A stretch of 64,000 nt of DNA, taken from Unio delphinus. Its lineage: Eukaryota; Mollusca; Bivalvia; Unionida; Unionidae. Location: NCBI GenBank assembly GCA_029339505.1, contig JAQISU010000170.1, forward strand, positions 2,250,001 to 2,314,000, written 5' to 3'. This document shows, one piece after another, positions 18,511 to 29,880 of the stretch. The stretch's first letter is position 1, and every line of letters starts with the position of its first letter. The notes under the pieces are model-generated. The model worked only from the letters and a program-made list of their open reading frames with translations. It ran no database searches and was not told the origin of the DNA. The translations under genes and the position numbers were made by a program.

Positions 18511-18921
18511 GCAAAGTAAAAATTTAATAGTTGTCTAAAGTGCAATGAATTCATTTCCAATTAATCCTTAAAAACTTATTACATGTTCAAAAGTATTGAA
18601 TATTTAGATTCAATAGTATTTAATGAACTGATGTATAAATTGTCTTGACTGTGCACATGACAAACAAATGATGCAAACAATTGTTTTGGAAATTCCCAAA
18701 TGTAAGGGAATGATGCAAACAATTGTTCTGGAATTCCCAAATTTGAGATCATGATGCAAACACTTGTTTTGGAATTTCCAAATTTAAGGGAATGATAAAA
18801 ACAACTGTCAACAAGTTCTTTATCAGAACATTCTCGATTCGTAAACAAAGTTGAGTCTCGGACAGAAATTAATAAAATTCTTGAAAAAAATTACAAAAAT
18901 CGGACAGATACAGCATACAGA

Positions 18922-18999
<78 letters not shown>

Positions 19000-21900
19000 G
19001 TCATGAGAGAGACAGACAGACAGACAGACAGAGAGAGACAGAGAACATTAAAAAGCATTCTCCAATTTCAAATTACAAAGTGTTATCCCACTATACGTTG
19101 CAACGGTGGAATAGGATGGTAACACATGGAAACGGTTTTGTAAAACCAGGAAACCTCGTTTCAATGCAGTTTCTCGTAGTAAGGTTCTTGACCATTAAAA
19201 CGGACTATACTGAAAGCAATCCGTCGCAAACAGGGTTTAGATACTCAGTGGTGTACTAACGGTAAATGCGCCCGGGGCGTCAATAAAGGCCAAAATGGAT
19301 TTAGCGCCCCAAGACATCTGGTTCCCGGGGGAACCACCCCGTCCACTCCTCCCTTATTAGTACGCTATTGTATATTATAGATTCATACGCGTATTCCTTG
19401 CGCTGCATTAAGACTCAGATGTTACCATTTTTTATCCTTATGTAGAAGTGACAGTGCATTTTAAGAAAAACAATCGATGCAACCATGCCGCTCAATCATT
19501 GTGCATAACTTTATCAAAATTGGATGTTGCTTTACAAACCAAATTGTTGTAGGTTTAGAACGTCGAAGCTGATGATTTATTGCTGGTCATCTTTAAAGCC
19601 ATTGTCCGACAGAATAGCACGCCATAAGCGATATGCATCGATTTGCAGATCTTATAAAAAAAAATCAAATTCTTCTGAATATTTCTTCTTGATTTCTTTC
19701 CTTGTTTGTATTCATTAAAACACATCAGGAAATAATGCGGAGAAAACTGTTTATTAGCTGCATAGATGCTTATGATTTGTTAAAATTTTCACTATCCTTG
19801 ATACAGATCCGTTTGAAGCGCATAGTCATTTACTTCCTGAATAGGAAATCTAGACGATGTTTTGCATAAAGAATAGTTCTTATGTATTCATATAGAATTC
19901 ATTTCGCATAAATCGCTTCATTATTAATTATTCCCATGTCTGTATTGTCGATATTCGTGACAAACACCAAAATTATACTTTCAACATTCGCATTGGTGAG
20001 CTAAAATTGGAAAAGCAAGTGTTCAAATCGGAAGGACTGCATGAGTCATAAAGTGAGATGCTTTGTATGTAAATTGTTTTGTATGTAAATTAATTTTACT
20101 TGCTGACATTAATATATTACATGCACAAAGCGAATATCTAATTTTATTCTTTCTTTCTTCTGTTCATAGCTACAACATATTTAATCACTTTGTATATTGT
20201 TTCATCATTTTGGAGATTGTACTCTTTGTGATGTCAGTTGCTCTGATCGTCCATGGACAAATCACGTGACATCTTCATGCGAGCTTTACATGATAACAAT
20301 CTTGAATGATGTTTGTCTTTTACTCTTTCTTTATTGCTTAAAATAATACCTGGTATGCCAATATACTATTTTAATATTGATAGCAAAACAATATTCGATA
20401 TGCAAGGTAGATTAAATCTACGTACTATCAATTAATTTATAAACAGATATAACATTATTCATCATGTGCTATATTGTTTATCAGGTGAGCTTGTAAATGA
20501 AAGAGATAGATAAAGCGTTTCGACTCCCATACCAGTTGGCAATATTTCATACAAATATGTATATTAAACAATTATACACCGGTCTGCGATTGACCCCTTA
20601 TCGACACCTTATATTCACAAAAGATACAATAATATAGTTCTGCAACGGTATTGCAGTCATTATCTATTTCGAGATCAACCATACGGATCATACCCTGTCA
20701 TTCAGATCACCTCCAATATTTAGTAAACAAGGATTTTCTGAGAAACAATTACGATTGTGTGGAACGAATTCGTTTTGCTCATAACTTGTCAATTGAGTCC
20801 TACTATCAATACGATCGAAGAAATAGTTGAGGTGATTTGAATAAATTAGAGTAGTGTTTTTGGAAGTAATTTCCGATGACCAAAAATGTACGATTTTTCT
20901 GTAAATGTTGGTGACGAAATAAATTCAATGCATTCTTTTGCCTCGCGTAAATGATCATGAACGCTCTAATTGGCTTGATATGGTGCGGACATTTTGTTTT
21001 CTTTTACGTTTGTAAAGAAATACATACTATCGGTATTGTATATCAATTAACTTGATAACACGGGCAGACATTTTAGTGCAGAAGCGAGTGTTTCTGGTTA
21101 TTTGTGCCAAAGGTTGGCCTCAAATTGAGTCACATGGCTACATTGTTAAAATCGTTGACCTTACAAATGGAAATCTTCAAAGGGCTCTACAGGTTTTAAC
21201 ATTACGCCGTAGATTTGTATTAAGTGCCACTCGTATGCTCTAACAGAATTGAACAAGAAATCTCATTGTGTGATAATGTATAGGACTCTAGATACCATTT
21301 GCTAGCACTACGAAAGTTGAAGATGGAGTCTCAAAGTCCGATAAATCATCCCATCCACCCACCCCCAAACAGGTGTTGATAATGATGGACAATATGTGGG
21401 TATGATATCACCTGTACATCAAAAGGGGAAATTTTGCTGAATGCAAATCTTTCCAGAACAAACCTCGTACACTTTACAAACATGCCGATATTTGGTAACA
21501 TCCATATCTAGAGCGAAATTTAAAATGATTACATGACAGAGCGTTGCACTGTTTCAGGTGGATTTACAAGTAGTAAAAAATAGGATATGTTCAGGAAATA
21601 TAATGTAGATTCCACCAAAATAACCCTTCAGCGGACGATAGCTCCACACCTGCGCGAAATAACCGGCAAGTGTATAAAATGTACACCGATGATGTGTACA
21701 GCCAAAAGCTGCTGCATACTTTTGCATGTTTTAATGAATAGGCGATATCAGCCCCAAATCCTGCAGTCAATATCGTCACGGGCAAGAGACTCATTTATCG
21801 ATCTGGAAATCTTAAAGTGTGAAAATATATAGGAATTAACATTACGGCGTGTGTTTACGATGTAGGCTCCTTTAGGGCTATACTGCAAATACGTGTTGAA

Positions 21901-23931
21901 AAATTCATAAGTTACAATTTTAATGCTACTAATGAACACCTATATTATGAACACTACCCAGTACCCGACTTTGTGAGTACTATCCACAACATAATTTTGA
22001 TTACTCTATAATACCCACATATACTATCCAATACCCCACAATATTTACACATCACTCATTCGTCTTATATTGATCACCAGACATTATGCTATCAACACGC
22101 CCTGTGTAGTGACTATCCAACACGCCGTGTAGCGACCAACACCTAATCTACTATGGAATACGATACATACCATCAAGTTACCGTCTGATGTGATCAGTAC
22201 CCCATATATATTATCAAACACGCCGTGTGTAGGCGTGTCTGAAGTACACTAACCTAACAGCAGTTATCAAAGTACGATAAAATGAACATTGCCAGAATAG
22301 ACAATACCGCCTTCTGAAAGTGCAGTGACTATGAAAAGTAGCTAAAAGTTATCTTTTCTGGAGTTTTTTTAAAACAAATTTAAAGTCCAGAAGTCAATAT
22401 GATCACGTACAGCTAACAGCTAATTAGGCTAAGATGTATAATATAACCCAAACTACACTCATCAATCATACACTAAAATAAAAGAAAGTGAAAGTGTTTT
22501 GTAATAATACTTAACATGCACAAGGTCAGTTTTAAATACCCAATATAGCTTATGAAGTAAACCTGGCAAAAAATCCTATACAAAGTGGTTTTAAAAACTT
22601 ATTTTGATTCTAAACTACAAACTAAATATCCTGGCAATTGTGTTAGTTACGAAAGCTTTTAGGGTTGTAGGTCGAGAAAAGAATAAAAGAGAATGGATAT
22701 ACGAAACGTATAGTCCACCGAAACTAATGCAAAATCCCTAATTCAGCTAAGCGGTTAATAGATGTTTGTTTGTTTGATTAGGATTTTTAACGTAGCTTTA
22801 ACAATTTTTCAGTCATATCGCTACGATGTCTGCAGTGAGGCAGTTCATAGTGATGTCTAGCACTGAGACATCATGCCGCAGACATGTAGCATGATGTCTC
22901 ACCCAGTCACATTATCCTGACACCAGGCCGACTAGTCCTAACACTAACCTCTTAATGCTGAGCGTCAAGCGAGGCAGCTGTTAGTACCATTTTTGTAAGT
23001 CTTTATTATGACTCGGCCGGGGATCGAACCGACGACCTCCCGCTTCCGGGGCGGACGCTCTAACAACTAGGCCACCGGAGCGGTTTTAATAGATGAGAAT
23101 GGTGGACAAGTAGTTAACTTAAAAAAGAGACTATAATTGTTTGGTTTGTATGACCTCAAACGTGAGCGTAATACAAAAATGTCCATATGTTTAACATATT
23201 TTTTACGTGAAATGTATTGTTAAAAATGTAAAAGTGGTCTTGCATTATATGTCTCTATGCCCTCTGATGCGAAATGTAATGATAAAACTACACACGGGGA
23301 GAAACAACACACTTTGAAGTTTACCACAAGTAGCGGATAGGTAGGAACGAAAAGAGTACCAAATATATATCAGGTTGTTGTGAAGATATAAATAATAATT
23401 TTAAAAAATATGTTAGCTTTTATGCGCTTTGTTTTGAGCGCCATTAAAGATTCGGTACGTATGGTGATTAATATTTTTACTTTGAACTTAAATCTGCAAA
23501 GTATTGATCAGCCTATAGATTGATTTTCTGCAAATAACATTCAAGGAAATTGTATATAACATTTTACAATCATATATTTATAAGCCGGCTATCGGACATA
23601 TCGCAGATCGTTCGAAACTACAATATGTTACCTTAAAGGAACCTTATTACATTTAAAACGTTATCTTTATACATTCAGTTGTAATTTCATAGGAGCTTCA
23701 TTACATTTTTTGTTTTAAAAAGTTATCTTAGATACAATTCGGAGTACAGTTTCCACCAGTTACTAATAATCTTGATCTACTTCCAGTGGTAAGAAGAGAT
23801 CCGACGGTTCATTTCCCTTCGGGGAGAAGGATACAAATGATGTGAAGATTGATGCAGGCGGCACCATCTACCCGGATACACTTGCAGAACAATCCTACTA
23901 TGAAAGTGGAGAAAAAGTTTACTTTCGGTAG
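6778..23931 (+). CDS. secreted amidated peptide-hormone/neuropeptide precursor, four coding exons
   Basis: Joining 6778-6793, 14863-14947, 15544-15666 and 23787-23931 gives an uninterrupted 122-residue frame ending in TAG at 23929-23931. Residues 1-26 form a signal peptide (basic/polar start, hydrophobic core FCCLVVLLVV, small residues before the probable cut). A KR pair at 36-37 releases a 38-residue peptide that starts with Gln38 (possible pyroglutamate), contains one C-x5-C loop (Cys61-HGRIA-Cys67) and ends DYIRA followed by GKKR (76-79), the standard alpha-amidation plus dibasic cleavage signal. An acidic C-terminal spacer of 43 residues follows. All introns are GT-AG and phases agree; the amidation site is created only by splicing exon 3 to exon 4, which argues strongly that the model is real. 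Introns are about 8.1, 0.6 and 8.1 kb. I do not recognise the hormone family; CCAP-like peptides also have C-x5-C but are much shorter. Confidence 0.8.
6800..9700. other. intron 1 sequence of the peptide gene, first part
   Basis: No gene recognised. A short tandem array of the unit CATATTGTAA(C/G) (about four copies) lies at 8877-8913 and a (TA)n tract at 9009-9077. Confidence 0.5.
9009..9077. repeat. (TA)n microsatellite
   Basis: Uninterrupted TA dinucleotides. Confidence 0.95.
9718..10130. mobile_element. miniature, internally deleted Polinton
   Basis: A 25-base perfect inverted repeat (9722-9746 and 10106-10130; inner part GAGGGTGGACAGACCGAAA) bounds about 0.4 kb. TATCC occurs just outside both ends (9713-9717 and 10131-10135), fitting a 5-bp target duplication; the left end then starts AGCAGC, as does the intact Polinton at 34,664. 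Inside is the C-terminal part of a packaging ATPase, oriented towards the right end and stopping about 160-180 bases from it, the same arrangement as in the intact element, where the ATPase ends 186 bases from the TIR tip. The rest is a T run and copies of GAAATAGTTTCGGTTTGCTT. I infer a deletion derivative that kept only terminal sequence. Confidence 0.7.
9748..9948 (+). pseudogene. Polinton packaging ATPase, C-terminal fragment
   Basis: About 65 codons align residue by residue with the end of the ATPase at 34850-35512: shared blocks include RNIWQTW, RNFFSHAQ, IPHGFVTIN and GLDQI. Most differences are conservative (for example DHNRF to DYNLF). Walker A and B regions are absent, so there is no ATPase activity to expect. 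It is the only coding remnant in the miniature element. Confidence 0.85.
10137..11785. other. intron 1 sequence, no gene seen
   Basis: AT-rich; a tetranucleotide (AAAT)n run lies at about 11040-11071. Nothing else recognised. Confidence 0.5.
11786..13810 (+). mobile_element. LINE (CR1/L2-like) relic, copy B: linker, RT and 3' end
   Basis: The longest of the five related copies. It opens in the region between endonuclease and RT (the frame with FSPVDLQGLFADFFRDK at 11911-12093), continues through KSAPKSVELDPIPS (12112-12312), the N-terminal RT blocks (12400-12620) and the catalytic part with LHADDTQMYKSSHPTE (12818-13219), then the C-terminal part in two further frames to about 13661. YADD has become HADD, and at least five frameshifts or stops break the protein. 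The 3' end (AGACGCCATAAAAAAAACTCATT) runs into an ATT/AGT tract. It sits in intron 1 of the peptide gene in sense orientation. Confidence 0.85.
13811..13980. repeat. (ATT)n-(AGT)n-(GTT)n tail of LINE copy B
   Basis: Trinucleotide tract adjoining the LINE 3' end. Confidence 0.9.
13981..14862. other. intron 1 sequence, last part
   Basis: No gene recognised. A polypyrimidine-poor but usable acceptor, TTTCGTTTTGCAG, ends the intron at 14862. Confidence 0.4.
14863..14947 (+). other. peptide gene, coding exon 2
   Basis: Acceptor TTTTGCAG before 14863 and donor GTGAGT after 14947. It carries the hydrophobic core of the signal peptide and the first pro-region residues (EQPQTSH). Entry phase 1 and exit phase 2 match its neighbours. 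Confidence 0.8.
15544..15666 (+). other. peptide gene, coding exon 3
   Basis: Acceptor TTTCAATAG before 15544 and donor GTATGT after 15666. It encodes the SKR cleavage site and nearly all of the presumed mature peptide including the C-x5-C loop. If the donor were not used, the frame would run into the adjacent (TATC)n tract as a meaningless IYLS repeat, which supports the splice. Confidence 0.8.
15673..15746. repeat. (TATC)n microsatellite
   Basis: Tetranucleotide tract starting a few bases inside intron 3, followed by imperfect TCTG/TATG units to about 15810. Confidence 0.95.
15811..17532. other. intron 3 sequence, no gene seen
   Basis: Open stretches of 120 and 135 codons occur (15969-16331 and, on the other strand, 16580-16987), but they show no recognisable domain, repeat match or splice context. 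Confidence 0.4.
17533..17838 (+). mobile_element. tRNA-derived SINE, copy 1
   Basis: A degenerate tRNA head is visible: an A-box-like TGGTAGACTAATCG region, then a B box GGGTTCGAAC at 17587-17596 and GAGTCATA. The body (AGTGTTAGGATTGG, ACATGCCTGCAG, GTGCTAGACATCACTAT) and the tail (ATCGTAGCGATATAACTG, AAAGCTACGTTAAAA) match the inverted copy at 22775-23085. The 3' end passes into a (CA)n tract. Confidence 0.85.
17839..17908. repeat. (CA)n microsatellite
   Basis: CA dinucleotides with one interruption, attached to the SINE tail. Confidence 0.95.
18191..18508. repeat. duplicated unit with (GA)n tracts
   Basis: The string ATATGAAGAGAGAACATTAA followed by TACATCTTGAGAG and a long GA run occurs twice, at about 18194-18303 and 18418-18508, separated by about 115 bases. 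A duplication of a unit carrying its own microsatellite explains it. Confidence 0.85.
18655..18815. repeat. minisatellite, about 41-bp unit, four degenerate copies
   Basis: Repeats of AATGATGCAAACAATTGTT followed by TTGGAATTCCCAAATTTAAGG, diverged by substitutions and single-base gaps. The last copy is eroded. Confidence 0.85.
18928..19030. repeat. (TA)n and (GACA)n microsatellites
   Basis: TA tract at 18928-18996, then GACA units around 19010-19032. Confidence 0.95.
19243..19372. mobile_element. possible MITE
   Basis: CAGTGGTGTACTAA near 19243 and TTAGTACGCTATTG ending near 19370 form an imperfect terminal inverted repeat around a GC-rich core (GCGCCCGGGGCG). No target duplication is obvious. 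The ends resemble those of the better-supported MITE at 52,992. Confidence 0.45.
19373..21936. other. intron 3 sequence, no gene seen
   Basis: AT-rich with scattered short open frames lacking domains or splice context. Confidence 0.45.
21937..22245. repeat. degenerate tandem array with ACACGCC(G/C)TGT units
   Basis: Irregular repeats of TACTATCCA-ACACC/ACGCC-type units, with the palindrome-like core ACACGCCGTGT at about 22090-22230 in three copies. Too diverged to fix a unit length by eye. Confidence 0.4.
22246..22774. other. intron 3 sequence, no gene seen
   Basis: Nothing recognised. Confidence 0.45.
22775..23085 (-). mobile_element. tRNA-derived SINE, copy 2
   Basis: Reading the minus strand: GGTGGCCTAGTTGTTAGAGC (A-box region) and GGTTCGATCC (B box, 23021-23030), then a body and tail shared with copy 1 (AGTGTTAGGACTAG, GTGCTAGACATCACTATG, ATCGTAGCGATATGACTG, AAAGCTACGTTAAAA). 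The tRNA part is less decayed than in copy 1. A free tRNA gene is excluded by the missing acceptor stem and the long shared tail. Confidence 0.88.
23086..23786. other. intron 3 sequence, last part
   Basis: No gene seen. The intron ends with the acceptor TGATCTACTTCCAG at 23786. Confidence 0.5.
23787..23931 (+). other. peptide gene, coding exon 4 with stop
   Basis: Acceptor TACTTCCAG before 23787. The first codons complete RA-GKKR, giving the amidation and cleavage signal, then an acidic spacer ending EKVYFR and TAG. An AATAAA follows 90 bases later. Confidence 0.8.
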
Positions 23932-24019
23932 CGAAACAATTAATTGATCTGTGAAGGAATTTCAGACTGACCTTTATCATTTGTTTTATTTTTCAATTAA
24001 AAGGTGGTAAAGAAAAGAT

Positions 24020-24025
24020 AATAAA
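24020..24025 (+). terminator. polyadenylation signal AATAAA
   Basis: First AATAAA after the stop codon of the peptide gene; suits a 3' UTR of 110-130 bases. Other downstream AATAAA strings exist, so use is inferred. Confidence 0.5.
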
Positions 24026-24300
24026 ACTATTTATGGTCACGATATTATGTTTAACTTTAATAATTGGTGATACATTCCTCAACTGAATCATTGAAACAAT
24101 ATATTGTCTTTTTTCCATACTTTTTCATGCCTTTTCTATTAGAATCATAAAATGTTATAAGAGGAGAATGCATCAAAGCATTATGGAAATCTAAGTGATA
24201 TGAGCATTGAATTTTGCTATTATTCTCGCCTCACCTCGTACATTTGGATTACTATTCGGATATAAATTGTCCTTTGGTTATTGGGACATTACTATACTAT

Positions 24301-25370
24301 AACGTAAGCATATTCTCCAAAATAGATTGGACAGCTTGATGCGAATCGTTCACGTATACTACTTAAAATTCATCAAAATACATGGTCAACGAAAAACACG
24401 TTTGGCAAACCTCGTCTCGAGTAATTTAGGATTTCGCTATGGTCAATTTGTATCTCTTCTTACACTTGTAAAACAATGGATGACGAGGATGACGTCGCAT
24501 AAGTACACAAAGTACCTTATTTTAAACAGCTCCCAGAATGCATCCCATGGCAAATGAATTATATTTTTGATTTACACATTTGGTATCATCAAGTAGGTTA
24601 TTACTTTCGGTCCTATCTCGTGGGATTTTATATCGTGTACATTTCGAAGTACATTCGTTCTCAAAATGCAAAATGTAAATTAACGAAACGATAGCGAGAT
24701 GTGGTGATGTTGATTGCTGGAATCTGGTTTGTACATCTTTCTTTCCTGCATCTTGAGCATAACACTCTCTCTCTCTCTAAGGAAAGCGTTGGTAAATTCC
24801 AGTGCAAGGAGAATGTGTTTTTAATGAATTCACTTCGTTCAGACCAGACATTGCAATAATAGCTCAATATTAACTTTCAACACAACTCGATTTCTCATAG
24901 AAAATGCAAGGAAAAGCTTCAGGGCATCCTAAAGATTTCAGTTTTAAAATGTATTCCAAAGATATATTCTGTTATTATTTGTGGAGAAAACTTTAATGGC
25001 TGCTTATGATTAAAGATTCTAGAAAAACATGTGTATCATCAACTCTTTTCTCGTCATTTTTGTGCCCCATACTCAAATCATTGTGTGTGGTCAAACGACC
25101 TTTTCTGATGCTAGAATAAAACAATAAAAATCACACTATGAATCCAAAGCATACGTAATTCGCTAAACAGAATATAAACTAATAACTTCACAACCAAAGA
25201 ACTTGTACGATGCAGGCAGATCAGATTATATTGTTATATAAATGTCTATTTTACAAGCTTTGACCAATTCAGCCACAAACAGAATGTAAGGAAACCAGGA
25301 ATTAGACTTGAAAATATGCATTATATGTTTTTTCTAATTGGAATATATTTTCGTAAAAAAATTAAACAGT
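24301..25370. repeat. 1.07-kb tandem duplication, copy 1
   Basis: Starts AACGTAAGCATATTC and ends AAATTAAACAGT, directly abutting copy 2. By eye the two copies differ only by one base (TTTACACATT here, TTTCCACATT in copy 2) and one CT unit (seven versus six near 24765). A 76-codon open frame (24327-24557) is identical in both and resembles nothing I know. Either a very recent duplication or an assembly artefact. Confidence 0.97.
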
Positions 25371-26438
25371 AACGTAAGCATATTCTCCAAAATAGATTGG
25401 ACAGCTTGATGCGAATCGTTCACGTATACTACTTAAAATTCATCAAAATACATGGTCAACGAAAAACACGTTTGGCAAACCTCGTCTCGAGTAATTTAGG
25501 ATTTCGCTATGGTCAATTTGTATCTCTTCTTACACTTGTAAAACAATGGATGACGAGGATGACGTCGCATAAGTACACAAAGTACCTTATTTTAAACAGC
25601 TCCCAGAATGCATCCCATGGCAAATGAATTATATTTTTGATTTCCACATTTGGTATCATCAAGTAGGTTATTACTTTCGGTCCTATCTCGTGGGATTTTA
25701 TATCGTGTACATTTCGAAGTACATTCGTTCTCAAAATGCAAAATGTAAATTAACGAAACGATAGCGAGATGTGGTGATGTTGATTGCTGGAATCTGGTTT
25801 GTACATCTTTCTTTCCTGCATCTTGAGCATAACACTCTCTCTCTCTAAGGAAAGCGTTGGTAAATTCCAGTGCAAGGAGAATGTGTTTTTAATGAATTCA
25901 CTTCGTTCAGACCAGACATTGCAATAATAGCTCAATATTAACTTTCAACACAACTCGATTTCTCATAGAAAATGCAAGGAAAAGCTTCAGGGCATCCTAA
26001 AGATTTCAGTTTTAAAATGTATTCCAAAGATATATTCTGTTATTATTTGTGGAGAAAACTTTAATGGCTGCTTATGATTAAAGATTCTAGAAAAACATGT
26101 GTATCATCAACTCTTTTCTCGTCATTTTTGTGCCCCATACTCAAATCATTGTGTGTGGTCAAACGACCTTTTCTGATGCTAGAATAAAACAATAAAAATC
26201 ACACTATGAATCCAAAGCATACGTAATTCGCTAAACAGAATATAAACTAATAACTTCACAACCAAAGAACTTGTACGATGCAGGCAGATCAGATTATATT
26301 GTTATATAAATGTCTATTTTACAAGCTTTGACCAATTCAGCCACAAACAGAATGTAAGGAAACCAGGAATTAGACTTGAAAATATGCATTATATGTTTTT
26401 TCTAATTGGAATATATTTTCGTAAAAAAATTAAACAGT
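25371..26438. repeat. 1.07-kb tandem duplication, copy 2
   Basis: Head-to-tail second copy, 1,068 bases against 1,070. No sequence lies between the copies, which speaks against an LTR pair. Confidence 0.97.
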
Positions 26439-28198
26439 ATCTGACTGCGTTTTTGGATAGATGTCTTTTCTGTAAATGTAAATTTGCATAGTATGTTTAC
26501 AAAGACAAATTAATTCAAAAAGAAACAATTAAGAAAGAATTCTAAGATTAGTTGTGTTAAGTCTAGCATAGTGTACACTCATTTCAAAATAAACTTGGAT
26601 AATGCGTACATTACTCCACAATCTCAAGACTATTTGAATGTCAAAAAGTAAATTTTAGTAAATACTTATACTGATGTCAGTATAGTTTCGAATACGCAAT
26701 ACCCATGTATTTGTTTCGTATAAATTTGGCAGAAATTATTGAACAATAATTTTTAATATTCAAAATCTAGCCCAAATTGCACAGCTGGATACCAAATTGG
26801 ATAATTTAAATGAAATTGAATGGAAAGCATTTATTGTTGCCACAGAAGTGAACAACATATACAAAACTTTGTTTCGAACATTGAATTTACATAGAATTTA
26901 ACCAACAAATAATTTTCTAAGTAAACGTTAATAAAACATTAATCATTTTGTGCTCTCCCTGCATCACTTCTATTTAGAGTTTGTTATATTTTATGCCAGT
27001 GTCGGAAAAATAAATTCAATATTTACCATATTTATAAAATTATTTTTAAAATGAATACCATACATTTTTTAAAGAAAAACAATAGAGCTCAACTTTCTGT
27101 CAGAAACGTTATATGCATACAAAACTGTACATGGCAAAAGCGTAGATACCTGAAGCCAAATACACAAAAGCATTTTAGGTGAATAATAACCTGACGACAT
27201 TATGCATAATACGAGCGTATCTTGATATTGAAATAAATTTGGAATATGCGCATTTGATAGCGCCCCGTTTTAAGCAATTCATAGATTTATGTGATTACTG
27301 GGATTCAGCGCCATGGAAATATTCTTAGCCCGAAATAATTAGCCAATTACTAGGAGCAAACGTCACGGAGTCAAGTATTAGTGAGTTTGAATGATGCCAT
27401 GGTCCGCTAGTAGAGAATTCAGGTCCAAACCGAATGACTGACCCCATTAAAATCTAGTTGTGTACAATAGTGGTGTGGCTGAGGTGGCAGTATTTACGGT
27501 AGGAAACCGGTAAATTACACAATGGAATCAATAAGAAGGGACTTAATAGATACCATTCATGTGTCCATAGTAGAAAATGGGTGAAGTTTTATTGGCATAA
27601 TGTGCCTGGAAAAGCGTACATTGACTGGCCTAAGGTGGCAAAGTTAAAATAGTTCCCAGTGAAAAAGGGGATGCAAGTGTATTTTCTTTGGCGTAACCGG
27701 CTGGCGGAACGGAAATCTGACGATAATGAAGAAAAACCATGCAAATGTGCGCTTGATGGACTTTTGGCAAGTTGCATTATCTGTGGTCTTGTATCGATTA
27801 GAGTAAAATTTAGTATATAAAAACAGAAACGTCTGGCTTTCTAATTTACAACTGAAATTGTATGGTAGTCTTTGGAAATTTGTGGAAACATGACTTCCAG
27901 CGGGATTCGCGCTTGAGTTTGGCACCGCTCGGTCAAGTAATACTACTGTGCGTGAAACAATATGATTGTATGCAACACTATGTTTTGTGTAGATGTTTAT
28001 ATACCATGTGTTTTTCACATGAATACAGTCCCGTCAACTGGCTTTCTTTACAGATCTATATGTATTTTGGAAAGAATGTTGATGTTAATAAATTTCTACT
28101 CAGATACAACTATTGCGTCCAACCCACCTATAAAGTCCAAAGTCTAGAAAGATATCACTGTAGTAATTAATATGTTCCGATGTCTGTTTTAACATGAA
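26439..28198. other. intergenic, no gene seen
   Basis: AT-rich; open frames of up to 124 codons near 27.6-28.2 kb lack recognisable domains. Confidence 0.45.
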
Positions 28199-28253
28199 CA
28201 TGTATGTATGTATGTATGTATGTATGTATGTATGTATGTATGTATGTATGTAT
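28199..28253. repeat. (TATG)n microsatellite
   Basis: About 13 perfect tetranucleotide units. Confidence 0.97.
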
Positions 28254-28269
28254 GGGGGAATGATGTAAC

Positions 28270-28930
28270 TGAGTCAAGTTTTCTTTTTTGTAGTTGGAGG
28301 ACGGTACGTTGTCGATGGTATTTGTGACATGTTGAATACATGTTATAATGTTTCAGTTTCTGGACAGTGTGGACATTTATCCAACGTGGGTCCTGTACTT
28401 ATATGTTTCATAAAGCTGCCATTTAGTAGTGTTTTACCTGTTCTGATTCTGTTGATGATTTTAATATCAATGGCTGCCAGGCTTTTTGGCAAACGTTGGG
28501 TTCTAGTGACCTAGTTGGAATAGATGTCTACCCTTTGTGGAGTTTTCCCATTGTTGTTGCCATTTATTATTAATTCTGTCCCTGACTTGACTATATAGTT
28601 CCTGAGTGTTGGTCTTTCATCCGACTGCTTTTTGCTGCTTGGTTTGCTTTTTCATTTCCAGGCAAATTGATGTGAGATGGCACCCACAAGAAGTGTATGG
28701 TTTGGTGTGATTTATCTGCTTCCCTGATGGTCAGCATAGTGTCTTCTAGAAGGTTTTGTCTACTTTTGTAATTACCTGTCTCAATACTTTCAAGTACACT
28801 AAGTGAGTCTGTTATGATGACGTACTGTTTTTGATTTTATGTTACTATCCATTTTAGGGCTCGGTTGATGGCCCAGAATTCCGCAGTATATATGGAACAG
28901 TCATCCGGTAGTCGTGTCGTGTCGTACAAA
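28270..28930 (-). pseudogene. non-LTR retrotransposon RNase H domain relic
   Basis: On the minus strand 28640-28910 reads CSIYTAEFWAINRALKWI, then VIITDSLSVLESIETGN, then HFLWVPSHINLPGNEKA. These are the E, D and H/N blocks of the RNase HI domain found at the C-terminus of I/Jockey-type LINEs. A stop between the first two blocks and further stops downstream show that it is dead. The sequence further left probably continues the same element but is too decayed to place. It is a different LINE family from the five YADD copies, which show no RNase H. Confidence 0.75.
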
Positions 28931-29880
28931 CAAATATATACAGATTATTTTTACAAGCTTCAGAAACGATGTGCTTATAGATACACGTCTAACAAAATCA
29001 AGCAAACGGAGTGCTTATAGACACTCACACTTCTATTTTTCTTACATACAATTTGCAATTGAATTAGTATATTTTTTTTCTAAAGTATTGGGGTAACCAC
29101 GAAAAGGAGCTATTTTGTGGACGGAGATTTATGACATTCTTTTGTTGTCAATTATTGCGTCCCCTTCTACCAGCCTTTCGCATAGGATAAGGCCTGCTTC
29201 TTCGGTAACTGAGGGAGAACTAGTTCGTGGTTTCAAGGCAGTCCACAAACACTCTGGTTCCTGCTGAGTTTTCTGCCGCTGCTGCTGCTGTTTCTCTGTC
29301 TCTCTCTGTCTCTCTCTCTCTCTCTCTCAATGGATGTTTAGACTGGAGACTGCTTTTCTTCAAACGGTTCACGCGCGGACGTGATAGAAAATATTCCAAT
29401 GAATTTTTGTGAGAAGGCACCCACAAGAATTTTTGTTGGGTCAGAACGCTGTGATAGTTTAATTTAGGGTGAGGAATAGAGAGAAGTCAACGAGCATATT
29501 TCTAAAATCTGAAAACAAACGACAGACACAATGTTTTCAAAACAGTATATTCAAAACACAAACAACTTAGTATTCACAATTAACAATAAAACAAACAGAA
29601 TAGTTTTGACAAGATTGACAAGGTTGTAAAGTTAAGCTATATTTCCAGGAATGGAATGGAAGTCATTAGGTCATTGATGAACACTACGTTTCCTAACTAC
29701 AAACAAAATATAGCCATAATGGTTACAAAGGCATCGTTTCTAGAAGAGTAACGATCAAAATAAGTCAAAAAATGTTCTAAAGAATATCTAAGACTGCGTT
29801 GATGCAGACAACACACAAACTATTGTCAACACACCATAGAATATGAGCCTTGTAATTTCACATTATTGAATCGTGTTGTT
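28931..29880. other. intergenic, no gene seen
   Basis: Short GCT and CT tracts at 29276-29330. No supported gene. Confidence 0.45.

Noticed and set aside
24301..26438. LTR pair of a retrotransposon
   Set aside because: The copies abut directly with no internal region, primer-binding site or polypurine tract.
29220..29426. WVPSHKN string as a second RNase H remnant
   Set aside because: Only seven residues match, and surrounding frames do not continue the domain.
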